Of a stretch of DNA of 64,000 nt, positions 47,701-59,767 are shown in pieces. A program made the translations under genes and the position numbers. The notes under the pieces were generated by a model that was given only the letters and a program-made list of their open reading frames with translations, did not search any database and was not told where the DNA came from. Location of the stretch: assembly GCA_950295325.1 (NCBI GenBank), contig OX485804.1, positions 15,002,001 to 15,066,000 of the forward strand, written 5' to 3'. This DNA comes from Polytrichum commune. Its lineage: Eukaryota > Streptophyta > Polytrichopsida > Polytrichales > Polytrichaceae. Within the stretch, counting starts at the first letter, position 1, and every line of letters starts with the position of its first letter.

Positions 47701-49321
47701 ATAATTGGACTACTCGATGCAAGGGAATTTCTGTTGAGTGATGGCTAGTTGAAAAATTGAATATTAGAATTGTTACTTACCATTGTGAAGGTTTTGCCTG
47801 TTCCAGTTTGGCCATAGGCAAAGATGCATACATTGTGGCCGTCCAGAGCAGACCTTATAATCGGTTCAATCTCCAGAAAGACATCATCTGCATGCCCAGG
47901 ACATTTTGCAAATTCCTTAGGTAAGACTTTCACCCTCTCGACAGCCCAGTGCTTCCAAGGGCAAGCATACGGCTTTGCCTACCAACTCAAGTGATAAGAT
48001 TCAGTGAAAGCACCAAGATTTTGACATCCGTAAATTAGCTGATGTGATCAATTGGCTTAAGCGGCTGTTCATCAAGGATCCTACACGCATTTAAGTGAAG
48101 ATATTCATAATGACTCGATGCAACATTGCAGAAAATTTATCATTGTGTATGAATGTGCCAGTGAAGGGAACTTGGTATAGATGCCAAGAAATTGCAAGAA
48201 ACTACAGTACCTATGTATGTCAATGAGAGGAGGATGTAGAGATGGAGTAACAAAAAGAAGATCGACGTAAAGCTTGCCCACCTTGCACAGAGCTTGGGTG
48301 AAAGACCCTGTCAAACTGAAAGTATTTTCTTGCGGTTGGAATTCGCACTATATCAACACCAGGCGTTGTCAGTGGCCCTTCCCGTGCATGTTTCTCAGTG
48401 GATAGCATTGGCCGCACTCGACAAAACACTCTTATGTTTCCTGCAAGACGTACCAAAGGCAAGTCGGTTACTTCCAGATTGACAATGCCAAGGCTTTCTG
48501 TTTCATGTAATCTGTTTGCTTGTTGAATTTCCTGGCTCATGTATTTTCAAAAGCTTAGAAAACAGCGCCATGTTTCTGGAAGCAGTATAAAAAGCTTATA
48601 CTGCTTCCAGAAACATGACGATGTTTTCTAAGTTTCGAAGAATTATGAAAGTAAAGTTGCTGCATTTGCACATGCAGGGTATAATTGCATGTGCACAGCC
48701 TCACAGATTCATAGCTTCACATATTCTTGAGGAGGACAAGATTGGAGGTGAGGTGGTTGCACAAGTTAACCTTTCAAGTCCAACATGCGATTCAATGAGC
48801 CACGCCGGTGGGAGTTCGACACTCCCAAGGCCGTTCGCAGCATAAGCAACTCACCTGCAACATCAAGGCCCAAGTCTTGAGCATTCATTTCTTTCACTAG
48901 TAAAGACGACATGCCTTAATTTTTTCAATACCTGCTTTAATGTCTTTAAATGCACGTATAAACGATCTTTGTGGAGAGAAAGAGGGATAGTCATTCGCAG
49001 AACTGTAGGCTGAAGTTTGAAGGTCCTGGACACACTAGAGAAGAATTTGTCTGCACCTTCCAGTTCTGTGATTTCGCGGTCAAGGCAGCTGTGCCGATCA
49101 TGTTGGCCATGGTCGCCATCCGAGGAGATCATTGATGGTGAGAATGTGTTGGTGCTGCAATTAGTCCTAGGTAACACAGAATCTGCTGACCCCATGATCA
49201 TCCGCACAGAATCCGCCCATTTAGGTGTGAAAGATGATTTGGAGCCAAGAAGAGAGTCCAGATTCTCGGAGAGCGAGCGCTCAAGCACTTGCTCTCCTTC
49301 GTCTTCGTCGCTCAAAATCAT
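44785..49321 (-). CDS. Kinesin-14 motor protein (plant KIN14S/T-like)
   Basis: Well-supported exons: ending at 48282 (open from 48540), then 47887-47781, 47621-47437, 47263-47102, 46628-46413, 46286-46249, 46108-45978, 45681-44785, all GT-AG and in phase. The motor begins [12 protein letters not shown] and shows [14 protein letters not shown] (P-loop), NDASSRSHC (switch I), [11 protein letters not shown] (switch II), [15 protein letters not shown] and [15 protein letters not shown], ending [13 protein letters not shown]. After it come a coil ([16 protein letters not shown]...) and a Ser-rich tail to residue LLF. The preceding 'GN' and the DLGGSE variant suit the minus-end-directed KIN14S/T clade, by memory. 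A 130-codon acidic/Ser N-terminal exon (49321-48932) is likely, but its joining to the motor exon is unresolved; a small exon near 48896-48855 is possible. Confidence 0.9.
48554..48632. repeat. Near-perfect hairpin in a kinesin intron
   Basis: Arms of 37 nt (48554-48590 and 48596-48632) pair with about two mismatches around a 5-nt centre. The innermost 21 nt, ATGTTTCTGGAAGCAGTATAA, pair perfectly. It lies between the N-terminal and motor exons of the kinesin gene. Confidence 0.9.
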
Positions 49322-49397
49322 CGTACTTTCTTTGAGCAGCCTGGGTGTCGATCAGACCACAATTCCGGTCAGACATCTCACTTACCATGCAACGAAA

Positions 49398-49803
49398 AGT
49401 ACGAGTTCTAAATCATTCTTGACATATTGCACCACTTCAATCCTGCTTCAATTAGGCCCTTTGCCTGAATGCGGATTATTTATTTGGGTTCTGAATATAT
49501 TTACGTGAGAGCAGCCACAATCTTCCACAACAATAACGACTCTATGGTTGTGATACAGAATGGGTAGCCCATGGTTTCTGAGGCTAGTCATCGAAACAGG
49601 ACCAAATTGTTGAAACTGTCCAAGTTTCAAATGATTCTTGACATGTTGCACCACTTCAATGCTACTTTAAGAAGGCCCTTTTGTCTGAATGTGGAGTGCT
49701 TGTTCGGCTTCTGAATATGTTTGCGTTGGAAGCAGCGACAATCTTACACAACAGTGGGTTATAGTAGAAGGGTAGCAAATAATTTCTGAGACAAGTCATC
49801 GAA
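49398..49803 (+). repeat. About 200-bp direct duplication 5' of the kinesin gene
   Basis: The block 49398-49597 and the block 49618-49803 share ATTCTTGACAT.TTGCACCACTTCAAT, TCTGAATAT, CACAATCTT and AGTCATCGAAA in the same order, offset about 210 bp. It lies just upstream of the probable start of the kinesin, so it may affect its promoter. Confidence 0.75.
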
Positions 49804-52295
49804 AGAACACTCTCCTTACTAAGCATTGTAGAAAGAGAGAGAGATCTGACCTGGATTTGGAGTGCAGATATATTTTTGTTGTATAGAGAAGAGACTCTTA
49901 ACCAAGAAGACTCGCAGTGAAGGTGGAGTGAGTTTCTATTGCTGGAAAATTATAATTCTTCAGCTGGTAACGGTAAAGATGCATTGGTGTTTTGATGATG
50001 GTCCAGCCGTCAAGGTAGAATTCTTATCTGGCAAGCCTCACAACAACCAATTTCAGCTTTTCTTGCTTGTTCACCACCGGAACTAAGCAGATCATATAAC
50101 ATTGCTTTCGGTTTGGCTCCACATCATGTTAACATTCACCTCAATCTGGTACTCAAAAAGAAGTTTTCAACTGTGTGCATCTGCTTCAATTTCGTTCCCA
50201 TGTCATCTCCTATTGGAACTCATCAAGCTCTAGAGCGTTTCCCTGGACATGGAAACAAGAAATAGAAAAGGTCATTGAACATCTTCACATTCCTGGTTAA
50301 TGTCTGTCTCACACTCAGGAGTACAGAGAAGACAAGGAGCAACTTCCTTCAGTTCATCAAGAATGAGGCACCGATGGATTGACAGATACCATCTTATCAC
50401 AATTTACTGTCTACAGCTTTTCAGCTTGACCACATGTTATATCCTGCAAGGTGGTTGAGCCCCAAGTCCCAGCTAGCTTTCGGAAACCCAAGATCACTCA
50501 TAACGGGCTTATAGTAAGGTTTGCTTCGTAGTTATACTTTGCCTTTCAAGTACGTGAGATGCTACCGATGGGCTAGCTGGTCAACTACCCACTGTGGCTA
50601 CTGACATCGACTACAGTTGGAAAGATTCTCATTGACGTTCGAAGCAGCACGACATTAGAATCCCTCGCAAATCCCTTTTGGGAACATATTTCCATTACTA
50701 TTATGACGTCCTTGCAAACTAAGAGCACTGACAAGTCTTCCGTGACTGAGGGCTTTGCAACTAATACTGGGATCATAGCAGTAGTCGAAGCTCTCAGAAC
50801 TCTGTGTGGAAGAAAAATCTAGCGCAAAGGAGCTACTTCAGAAATGGTCAGCCCCCCTCACCACTGACCCAATTGCAGCTAGAAATTTACATACCAAAAT
50901 GTGGAAATAATTGCGAGTTTAAGGAGCGATGAGTTTCTAACATTCTTTCTTTACTTCTTTCCCCATTCTTTCCAGGAGAACCCAAGTGACAAACCAGCTC
51001 CGCTAAATGCAACCTACAGTTTGTCTACACTGCTCACTCAAGCCTCTTTGGGAAGCGTCTCTCAAAAATTTATGGCGATCGAACCATTGCAATCTCCTGC
51101 ACTATGTGAACAACTGTTGAAGCGTGAGCGATCCGGCCGGCCGGTTATACAAGAGAATTTTAGCTATGCATGATGCCCGTGAGGACGAACGATTTCGCCA
51201 TGGCGGCATCAAATTCTCACAGTGCACTCCGGCAGAGCCGCTAGCTGCATTGTTTTGAAACTCTGAAGAGTTTCAAGACTCACCATATACTGCAGGAAGT
51301 ATCCCATACATGACCATTCTTAAGACGGTGAGCTAGGAGGTCCGGGGTCCCCATGAGGAGTTACAGAAGCTGTCTGTTACTCTGGAATTCCTCCCAATGA
51401 TAACCTACCGCACAACCATACACCTACAGAGCCTCTACATCACGAGGAGCTCACCAGCGACCGACTCATCATCATCATCATAATCATCATTCTTGTGAAA
51501 ACATCTAACGATCCTCAGCATACCCAGGACAGCTTCTTACCCTGCAACAATATGCATCGAATCACTCGGTCCAGTTATGGAAGCACTTATTACTGGCTCC
51601 TCTTGCAGCTTCTTCACAAAACTTTAGAAATCAAGCTCTCTCTCTCTCTCTCTACGCAGCTGATCAAACTCGTAATGCAACTCCACATGGCGATCAGAGC
51701 ACCTCCAAGGTAAGCCTGGCCTAATGCCAACTCTTCTCTTCTCACCAGCTGCTGCTGCAAAGAGTAGAAGAGGAGAAATGGCGGTCCATGCAGCTGTTCC
51801 CAAAAAGTGTAGAGATTTTCATGTGTGGGTGCGACGTCACCCTCTGCTCATGTGCATTCTAACTTACTCTGGTGCAAGGACGCTACTCATGAGCGGCTAA
51901 CTTAGCTGGGGGGTGGCAAGGGAGGGATGAGTCCACCACAAGTCAAGCCGAAGACAGGGCTAGGCTGGCCTGCTGCAGCAACCGACAGGGCGGGCACTGC
52001 CACATACACACCGGTCCAGGCGGACAGACAGAGAGGCAGACACAGGAGGAGAGAAAGTTCGAAGAGCTAGCTCTTCAGTGAAGTGAGCTTCCTGCAGCTC
52101 ATTTTGACTAACTACAGTTACGTTATGAGCATGATTTTAATACTGCTTGTGAGACCTCGGAGATCAGGCGGCTGGGACATACATTGGAAGCTGCCTCATG
52201 GCTCTAACTTAGCCTGTGGTGCGATAAGTATATGCATTTGTATTTGTATGTGTCACGTGCCATCAGTAATTAAGCAGCCTGTAATCATCATCCTG
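49804..52295. other. Gene-free stretch
   Basis: No open frame here looks like a gene. Contents include short (CT)n at 51636-51653 and an imperfect (ATC)n at 51466-51492. Confidence 0.55.
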
Positions 52296-52990
52296 CAGTA
52301 CTTTCTGTGAATCTTACTGCACTGTCAATTCAGTATTTTAATGCATCAGCTTTGACTCTGGTTCCATGGTAATTTACTTATTAGCTCTTTCATTAAGTAC
52401 AGCATCAGTGCTCACTGTCTTTGCAGTCGTAATGAGGCAGGCGGGAAAGTTGGGAAGGCTTGAACTTTAGCCAATATGTCATGTGCATCGTTCTGCAGTA
52501 CTACGTTCTGCATTCTTACTGCACTGTCAAATGAGTATTTTATTGCATCTGTTTGACTTAATTTCCATTTTCTTTTTTAACTCAGCTCACTAATTAGCTC
52601 AATCATTTAGAGCATTAGTGCTCCATGTCTCTGGAGACATGGTGGCCATGGGTGGGAAATTAGAAGGCCAAGGCTTAGCCACTGTGTCATTCTGCAGTAT
52701 TTCGTATTGTTCTTACTTGACTGTCAAAGTATTTTATTGCATATGCTTGGGGATCTGCTTGCAAGTTGACTTTAGTTCCATGGTTAACTTATTAAGCCTT
52801 CGGTAGCTCTTTCATATATATAGAGCCACAGTGCTCACTGAGGCATGTGGGAAATTGGATTTGGCCGATTTTTAGCCTAACTTAAGGTGCAGTACTTTCT
52901 ACTGCTCTCACTTCACTGTCAAATCAGTAGTTTAAAGCATCTGCTACTTAAATTGATGTGTCCGTTTCCATTGGTTAACTTATGAGCTCT
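52296..52990 (+). repeat. Tandem repeat, about 200-bp unit, 3.5 copies
   Basis: The phrase CAGTACTTTCTG...CTTACTGCACTGTCAA recurs at 52296, 52496, 52695 and 52890, with periods of 200, 199 and 195 bp. Each unit continues with TATTTTATTGCATCTG, a CCATGG-TTAACTTATTAGCTC stretch and GTGCTCACTG. The copies have diverged moderately. The unit is close to nucleosomal spacing and does not encode protein. Confidence 0.88.
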
Positions 52991-53459
52991 TCAACACAAA
53001 TTCATTTTAATAAGTAGACCACTTGGCATTGAGTCAGAACGCTACTTACTTTTACTGTAAAATAACAAACTGTATAAAAGGCTTTTTCTGTGAGATTAAT
53101 AATTTTGGCTGCTTGCATACCCAGGACATCTGAAATGAATCTTTTAATCTTATGATCTGCATTCCCTTGGAAAGTTATAGGGATCAATGTATAAGATAAA
53201 GAAGATAGAGCTTGAAAGAAAGTACATTTTGGCATATCGTGAAGTTATAGACATGGGCGGTGCTTGTGTCGTTACACTTTGATAATATTGCTACAAGTGG
53301 TTCCATGGATACAGTACTTCATACACTAAAAAGACCCATGTGCGGATGTGGTATAAGAAGCAGTAGAGCATCACGGATCTCTTTTTATCAACAACAGCGC
53401 AAGCTGCTGCCAGGATTTGCAGCAAATTTTCTGGACTTTCATGGTCACTTTTTTTAATC

Positions 53460-54125
53460 GGACAGCTACATGTGAGTGGTGCATGGTTAGGTGTGGATGT
53501 AAGAATGGACACCAAATAGTTATGTGTGTTTAACTCTTAAGTGTTTTACTTTGAAGTGTCCAAAAGGCCCAAACTGGACCTCTCCATGCACAAAACGTGT
53601 ATTTGAGCGACATACTTTTTTTTAAAAAGAAAATTTTGTCAAAAGTAATCTTATCTAAGTTAATGTATCTTTCAAATTGTTTTAATATCTTAAATGTTAT
53701 TGAAGATTGAAGCTACAATATGCAGTTCGGGTGCCCTTGCATGCAAATGTATGTGTCACATTTTGATCATCAATGTCAAGTATGAGCGTGTTTTCATCTA
53801 ATCCTTGAGATAAGACTATGTAAAATAAGGTTCCAATCCCATGAAGATGTAAAATGTGAACTTTGAACTTGGTGAGGCATGTACAAATTGTGTACATAGT
53901 TGTACATTGAGACCCTACATCCTTTGAGGGCTAAAGAAGGTTGGATTACACACTCAAAAAAAATTGTTAGTCATTGTTGGTTTAATAGTGAACATTGAAC
54001 ACATTTTTTTTTAAAAACATTTGGGGGGGGGGGGGCTATATGACCATTTAATGAGCTTGAGAATAAAGTTCACTTTGATAACAAATAAGAGATTCATATC
54101 AACTCCAAGAATTGTGGGGCAAATA
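53460..54125 (+). repeat. Dispersed repeat family A, copy 2
   Basis: Shares GAGTGGTGCATGGTTAGGTG, then CTATATGACCATTTAATGAGC, GATAACAAATAAGAGATTCATA and AACTCCAAGAATTGTGG with the copies near 41290 and 58935. A G run of about 12 lies at 54026. Confidence 0.6.
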
Positions 54126-54453
54126 GACCATGGCTTCCGTCACGATCTGGAACTGGCAATCATTTCGGACTAAGTGTGTGTTTCGCATCTTGGGAGAAAC
54201 CATGGGCCCATTTAGGGCGTGCTTATCTCAGACAAATTCCCTCAAAGCACAAGGTGAAGTGAGAATGGTGATTACATCTAATTTTGACCCTTACCCAAAC
54301 CGACCCCTAGAGATTCTTGCTTAAGATGGAAATTTTGAGCATGAAAGTCCATGGTCAAATTTGGACACATTTATAATCCACACTTCAAAAAACAAAAAAA
54401 AAAACATTAGCACATTTATTACTCATATTCATATAGTTTTTAGACACCCTATG

Positions 54454-54455
<2 letters not shown>

Positions 54456-54516
<61 letters not shown>
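54456..54516. repeat. (GA)30 microsatellite
   Basis: About 30 uninterrupted GA units. The open frames reading RERERE or SLSLSL here are artefacts. The stretch 54530-56820 has no supported gene. Confidence 0.95.
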
Positions 54517-54518
<2 letters not shown>

Positions 54519-56003
54519 AATTTGTGGTGGGAACATACGGGCGACTATCTCTAGGCTATGAGCAATGTGGTTTAGGAACAATGATTTTTCCATTTCAAGT
54601 AAATGAGAATCAAGTCTCACTCCCATGTAATGGATAACCTAAGCCATTTTGTCGTTGTATCTGTTACTTCTTGATATATGTATACAAGGATGCACATTAC
54701 CATCCATGATTGTTGATCACGTCACAACCTGACCAATACGTTCGGTAATGGAACTATGTCACCCCGCCATCGGCTATAAAAGGCACCTAGCACCTGCCTT
54801 GCCACATTCGCTCCTCGCATCCGTTAATTAGTTTGTAATCAACACAATTGGGATAGGTGATAGTAAATACTCATCTCATCATCTATCATGAGAGCCCGAT
54901 TGTGTCAACAAGAACAAGAAATAGATGTATGCCTGCAACTACTTGTAGGATTGACAAATGTGTATCAAATTAGTCATAAGCAGTTTTTCTTTGCAAAGCA
55001 CTTTTATTTGTATGGGCTTTGTATCTATGTCTAAAGGAAATGTAACTCAACAAGTGATAGGATTATGATTATGTTTTTCTTTGTTTTTTGATAATGGATT
55101 GAAGGAAAAACAAACACATCGTGTGGTTCGATTAGTGTGGATAACCATTTGGAACGAGTGTAAATTTGCAATGAGTGAATCGGTGAGCCCTAGTGACCAT
55201 GTGTTGACAATGTAGGGGCTTTTGTACCAGGTGCAGGGCACTCTTGTTAATGAGACTTTTTCTTCTTGTAGGTGGACATGATATGAAAATCATGCATGCT
55301 GAGGCATTGTTGTACACGTTGGAGGGGCGGCATTTAATTCGGTTGATTGTGGTACTCACAACTTCGGGGTAGGTGGAGTCCGGATTATTGACACTACACT
55401 ATCATCCCAATTACTAGCTAGTGAGGGAGGGCTAATAGTGAGTGTGGTGAAATTAAGTTTTTTTACGCTTATGAAATTATTGTCACGAAAAGATCTGGAA
55501 AGCATTGTTCATCCCGACATTATTGAAAGTACTGGCACTTGGTGCTTGGCACTGTTTACTGGTAAGCATGTGTCGTCATATAATTTACTTTATCACTCTA
55601 CAAACACCTTAGAGCACGCACTGATTTTCTTGAAATCCAAGGTCAATGAGCATGTATTCATGAATTTAGTGTCACTCGATAAAAATTTCAACCCTTGGTA
55701 ACTTTACGATTTGGCTAGATAGTGAATGCTTTGGGAATGAGTACCACCCTCACTAATTGGATTAATCAATGTGCCATTCCAACTATGCATGCATGGAGTG
55801 TTGGGAGACATGTATAGGGAGTCACCACATAAGTTACACGTAAAATGTGATTTTTGGCAATTGCAAGTGAGACAAGAGGACATGCAATTAATAATTTTTC
55901 TGGCAAGGGCATCTAGGGGTCTTCTATGGGCCAAAGAATAAAGGATTGCTGAGCAAGCCTTTAGGTGCATGACCGGCATATGAGTTCATGCAATTGACCT
56001 ATG

Positions 56004-56110
56004 TCGTTGAAAGAGCAATGTAAATCTATGTCACATTGGTAGATTTACATATTTTTCAATGACACGGGACAAGTTTCCAGCATCGCATGGTTGTTGCCCA
56101 CGATTCATAT
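56004..56110 (+). repeat. Hairpin-bearing dispersed repeat, copy 1
   Basis: ATGTAAATCTA and TAGATTTACAT form an inverted pair within GTTGAAAGAGCA...TTTTTCAATGAC. A related block lies at about 58450-58570, where the same outer phrases flank AAATCTATCACAGTGGTAGATTT. The copies are about 110-120 bp and diverged. Confidence 0.6.
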
Positions 56111-56821
56111 GCTCGTGATGGCGTAAGGAAATCGTTGATCGTGTGGACTCTACTTGAATGGAAAGCTAACATTTTTCTCTAATAATGATCCAATTCCACA
56201 TTCTTTTGAAATTACTATATCATCCAATGATGGTTTAGTTTCCCATGCACCGGATCCTTGTTTATCTTTCTTGGGGTCGTTTCATTCCACCATAGAGCGT
56301 CCAAGAGAGTCGCCCCTCTCTAGTTTTTATACCCAATGGCTTTGTATTGTTCTTTTGTGTCTCTCTCTAGCATGAACTACATAACATTTTTCACTTGTTC
56401 ACTCATATACACACTCATTGTGCCCATGCTTCTTATACGAGTCCCACTTTTGAGTGTAGTTTGGTATTAATGTATGTTATATTATTATAAATTAATAGGT
56501 AAGTTAGCTTGTGATATAGATTGTTAGGATTTGCAGAAGGTGTTAGAGACTGTATTTTTTGTGAAAAGAAGAGAGAAAAAACTCATGAGGACGAATCCGC
56601 TATGCTGAAAATTGACAGAATATCTGACAAATCTCACCTCTTTCCCTTTGTGTCCGTGTACACATGACATTAACTCAGATACTGAAGAAAATGAGAACCG
56701 TGTTCCAACTACACTCATAAGCCATTCATAAGCAGACCGGTCACCAGCATACATATATAAATATATTCATATGCCCACAACGTTTCAGAACGAGCTTGAA
56801 GGCGAGTCGTGAATGAAGAGT

Positions 56822-56922
<101 letters not shown>

Positions 56923-57284
56923 TGGAGGTCCAAGTTTCTATCGATCAAATCAGGGACAGCTTTTTCCATCCTCAAGAGTTTAGTGGGTATAAACTTATAA
57001 ACCAGCGCTGCAGGAGTCTGTTCAACAACTTTGTACTGGTACTGTTGTGAAGCCTGGACAGTAGGATTAATTATGCGTCCTCGATCGTGACAATATTCAC
57101 ATTCCCCATTCGTCCTTTGTTTTTGTCCGTTATTTGTTCCAATGTCAATCTGTGGTGTGGTGTTTGTCACCACCAAGAGATCCCAGCAGACGAGATTCAT
57201 GCAGGAGATGTACCTCGATCGTCTGCAAAATTACATACACTAAGGCGAAGGGTTTAATTAAATGGGGCTCAACTTTTCAAGCAA

Positions 57285-57515
57285 GTGGCTCTTCACAAAT
57301 CAAAGCTCTTCAACGTAGAAAGTGGGTATACAATGAAACCTTTACATATATAGTAACGTTATGTGGTTTGATCTGTTATACAAATATATTGTGTAAACAT
57401 GGGCTTGACTTTTGAGGTGTTTCTCTTCACAGCTTGAAGCTCGTCACGCCACAAAGCGGATATAGAATGGTTACATATATAGCACGCTCTGTGGTTTGAT
57501 CCATTATGCGAATGT
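57285..57515 (+). repeat. Imperfect direct duplication, about 100 bp
   Basis: Two blocks share CTCTTCACA, CTT.AA.CTCTTC, ACATATATAG and TCTGTGGTTTGATCC/TATGTGGTTTGATCT in the same order, starting near 57285 and 57420. The following 57520-58450 region shows no gene. Confidence 0.55.
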
Positions 57516-58449
57516 TATAGTCACTTGAACACTGAAAATACGTTGTTTAAGAGAGTGTTGGACACATGTTCAAAGCTTGTGAAGTATCATACATCTAATA
57601 GAGAACATAATTCGGTCGAGTCTCAAGAGGGGAAAGAGACGTACATGATCATCTAAGAAGAAAGGGAACCCTCACTTTGATAATGTATGAGATATTCATA
57701 CAAGCTCTCTGAAAGTTATGAGGAAAATGGCTACAACCCCCGGGGTCACAACTCCTAAAATACATAGGGGTGTACAAACGAGTACCAATTAATAATCAAG
57801 GTTCGGACCTTATTATGTATCTAGGATAAGGGGTTTCACTTTATTAATGAAGGGTCAAATTGGTACATTGTACTTATGATGTGAAATTCGTCCACATCCC
57901 ATCACATGCCTCATTGATGATTTCACATGCCCCTCAACCTCTCTTACTTGTCCATTTTCACAAGAGTTTATTATTCCATGGGGGAACTATGCTTGAAATT
58001 CCTCCAAGCCCTACATGCACATACCGGTTTTATGACTATTAATACCATCCACTTGTGAACCATCATTCGGCATATTCTACTTTTCTAATTTTGACATGTA
58101 AAATATCACAAGATCAAATTTCTTGTGTGCTTTTAAAATATGTTCTTCAGAATGTTATCATAAGACTTCATGTCTGAACCTTCATGAGCACTAGAAGTTT
58201 CTAGAAGTAAGCATAATCCAACACAAGTTGTCACCCTGAACACCTACGAACTCTATTGGGATTTCTTGAGAACCTCATACCTACCACACCTATGATATTC
58301 CCAACAAAAGTGGATTACTCGAAGGGGAGGGAACCCACACATGAGGCTTAAAAGGGAGGAGAGAGAAGATCTTTTTGTGTCTGCTATGGTGGGATGATTC
58401 GAACTTACAGTCAATCACATTGTATTTCTTAAGAATGAAGTTTTATATT

Positions 58450-58570
58450 ACACTCCGTTGAAAGTTCAATGAGAAAAATATACAAATCTATCACAGTGGT
58501 AGATTTGAGATTTTCCAATGACGTTGAACAATTTCTCGGTGGTGCATGCGAATTTCCCAGGATTCAGTTA
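58450..58570 (+). repeat. Hairpin-bearing dispersed repeat, copy 2
   Basis: Contains GTTGAAAGTTCAATGAGAAA, AAATCTATCACAGTGGTAGATTT and CCAATGACGTTGAACAA, aligning with the block at 56004-56110. Confidence 0.55.
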
Positions 58571-58934
58571 TATACTCTTGGTGAAGAAGTAAGAAGTGAA
58601 TCGAAGACATGGCTGCATTTGTCTAAGTAGTGTTGAATGATGGATTTGGTGACTCGAGAAGTTGCTGATGATACTACTACAATGTACGTAAATTGGGAGC
58701 TTGGCTCAGGAGGAACTTGCACCCACACGGCATTCATCAGTCACATGTATATTGCACCTACTATTAAAGTCGGTGACTCTTCGGCGCTTCACCTTTAAGT
58801 GACTCTCATCATCAACCCCGAGCAGGTGTTGCGGTCGATTCGCAAATTCAGGGAATTATACGAGGTTGGTGAAGTGTTATGGCAACCAGAGAGGATGTCA
58901 TAAGATTAAACAGGCCCTTTTTCCGTCACTTTTC

Positions 58935-59260
58935 TTATTAAGACACCTCTATTTGAGTGGTATATATGTGGTTTGGTGTGGTTTCAAGAATGGATATCAA
59001 AAAGATATGTGTACAAAAGAGATTGGACTCTGTGTTCAAAGTACGGTTGCCATTTTAGGTTGAATAGTCAGCGCAATTTGTGGATCTATATGACCACTTA
59101 ATGAGCATGAGGGTCTTCACTTATATAATTATTTTTAATGGGTAGGATGTTTATATGAAGTTTGAATTTTATGCAGAATGTGGGTACGGCCTTGATTTGG
59201 AGTTGCTAACCATCTTATACTGGTCGTGTTTTCGAAATTCTAGGCCCGAGAAGTGGGGTA
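58935..59260 (+). repeat. Dispersed repeat family A, copy 3
   Basis: Contains TTTGAGTGGTATATATGTGG, AGAGATTGGACTC, CTATATGACCACTTAATGAGC and GCCTTGATTTGGAGTTGCTA, matching the copies near 41290 and 53460. Confidence 0.6.
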
Positions 59261-59767
59261 GTCGGAAAAAGCAACCTTTCAATGGCCATCTACCTTATGT
59301 GATGTGGCAAACACGTCTTAAGATGGGTATTGTAAGTATGGTGTCCTCTGAGCTATGTCGCCCCAACGTGGACATTTCCAACTCCACATACCATTTTGAC
59401 CGTTGGATCAGCTCAAGCTTATGTTCCATCCAATTAGTAATTATGCAACACGAATGTTGTGTTTTCAAATTACAAAATTGGTGTTGAAATGAAATAGCTT
59501 TAAGAGGTTAAAATGAAGCAAGTAGCTCAAAAGGTAAAAAGGCAATGAGCCATTCTCAAGTTTAAAATTATTCTTTGCATTGTAAGCCGATTTGAATTCA
59601 AAAATGACATCACAAAATCATTGGGACCCTCTAGTTGGAATGAATCATTCCTTAACCTATAGAGTTTTTTTTTTGGGGGGGGGGGGGAGGTTGTTGACTC
59701 CACTATATATCTGATTTGGTCACCCCACACTATTCACCATTAACCAACACCCTAAAACCATTGACTA

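Noticed and set aside
54361-54626. RERERE and SLSLSL open frames at GA tracts
   Set aside because: They are produced by the microsatellites at 54456-54516; those at 56715-57200 arise the same way.
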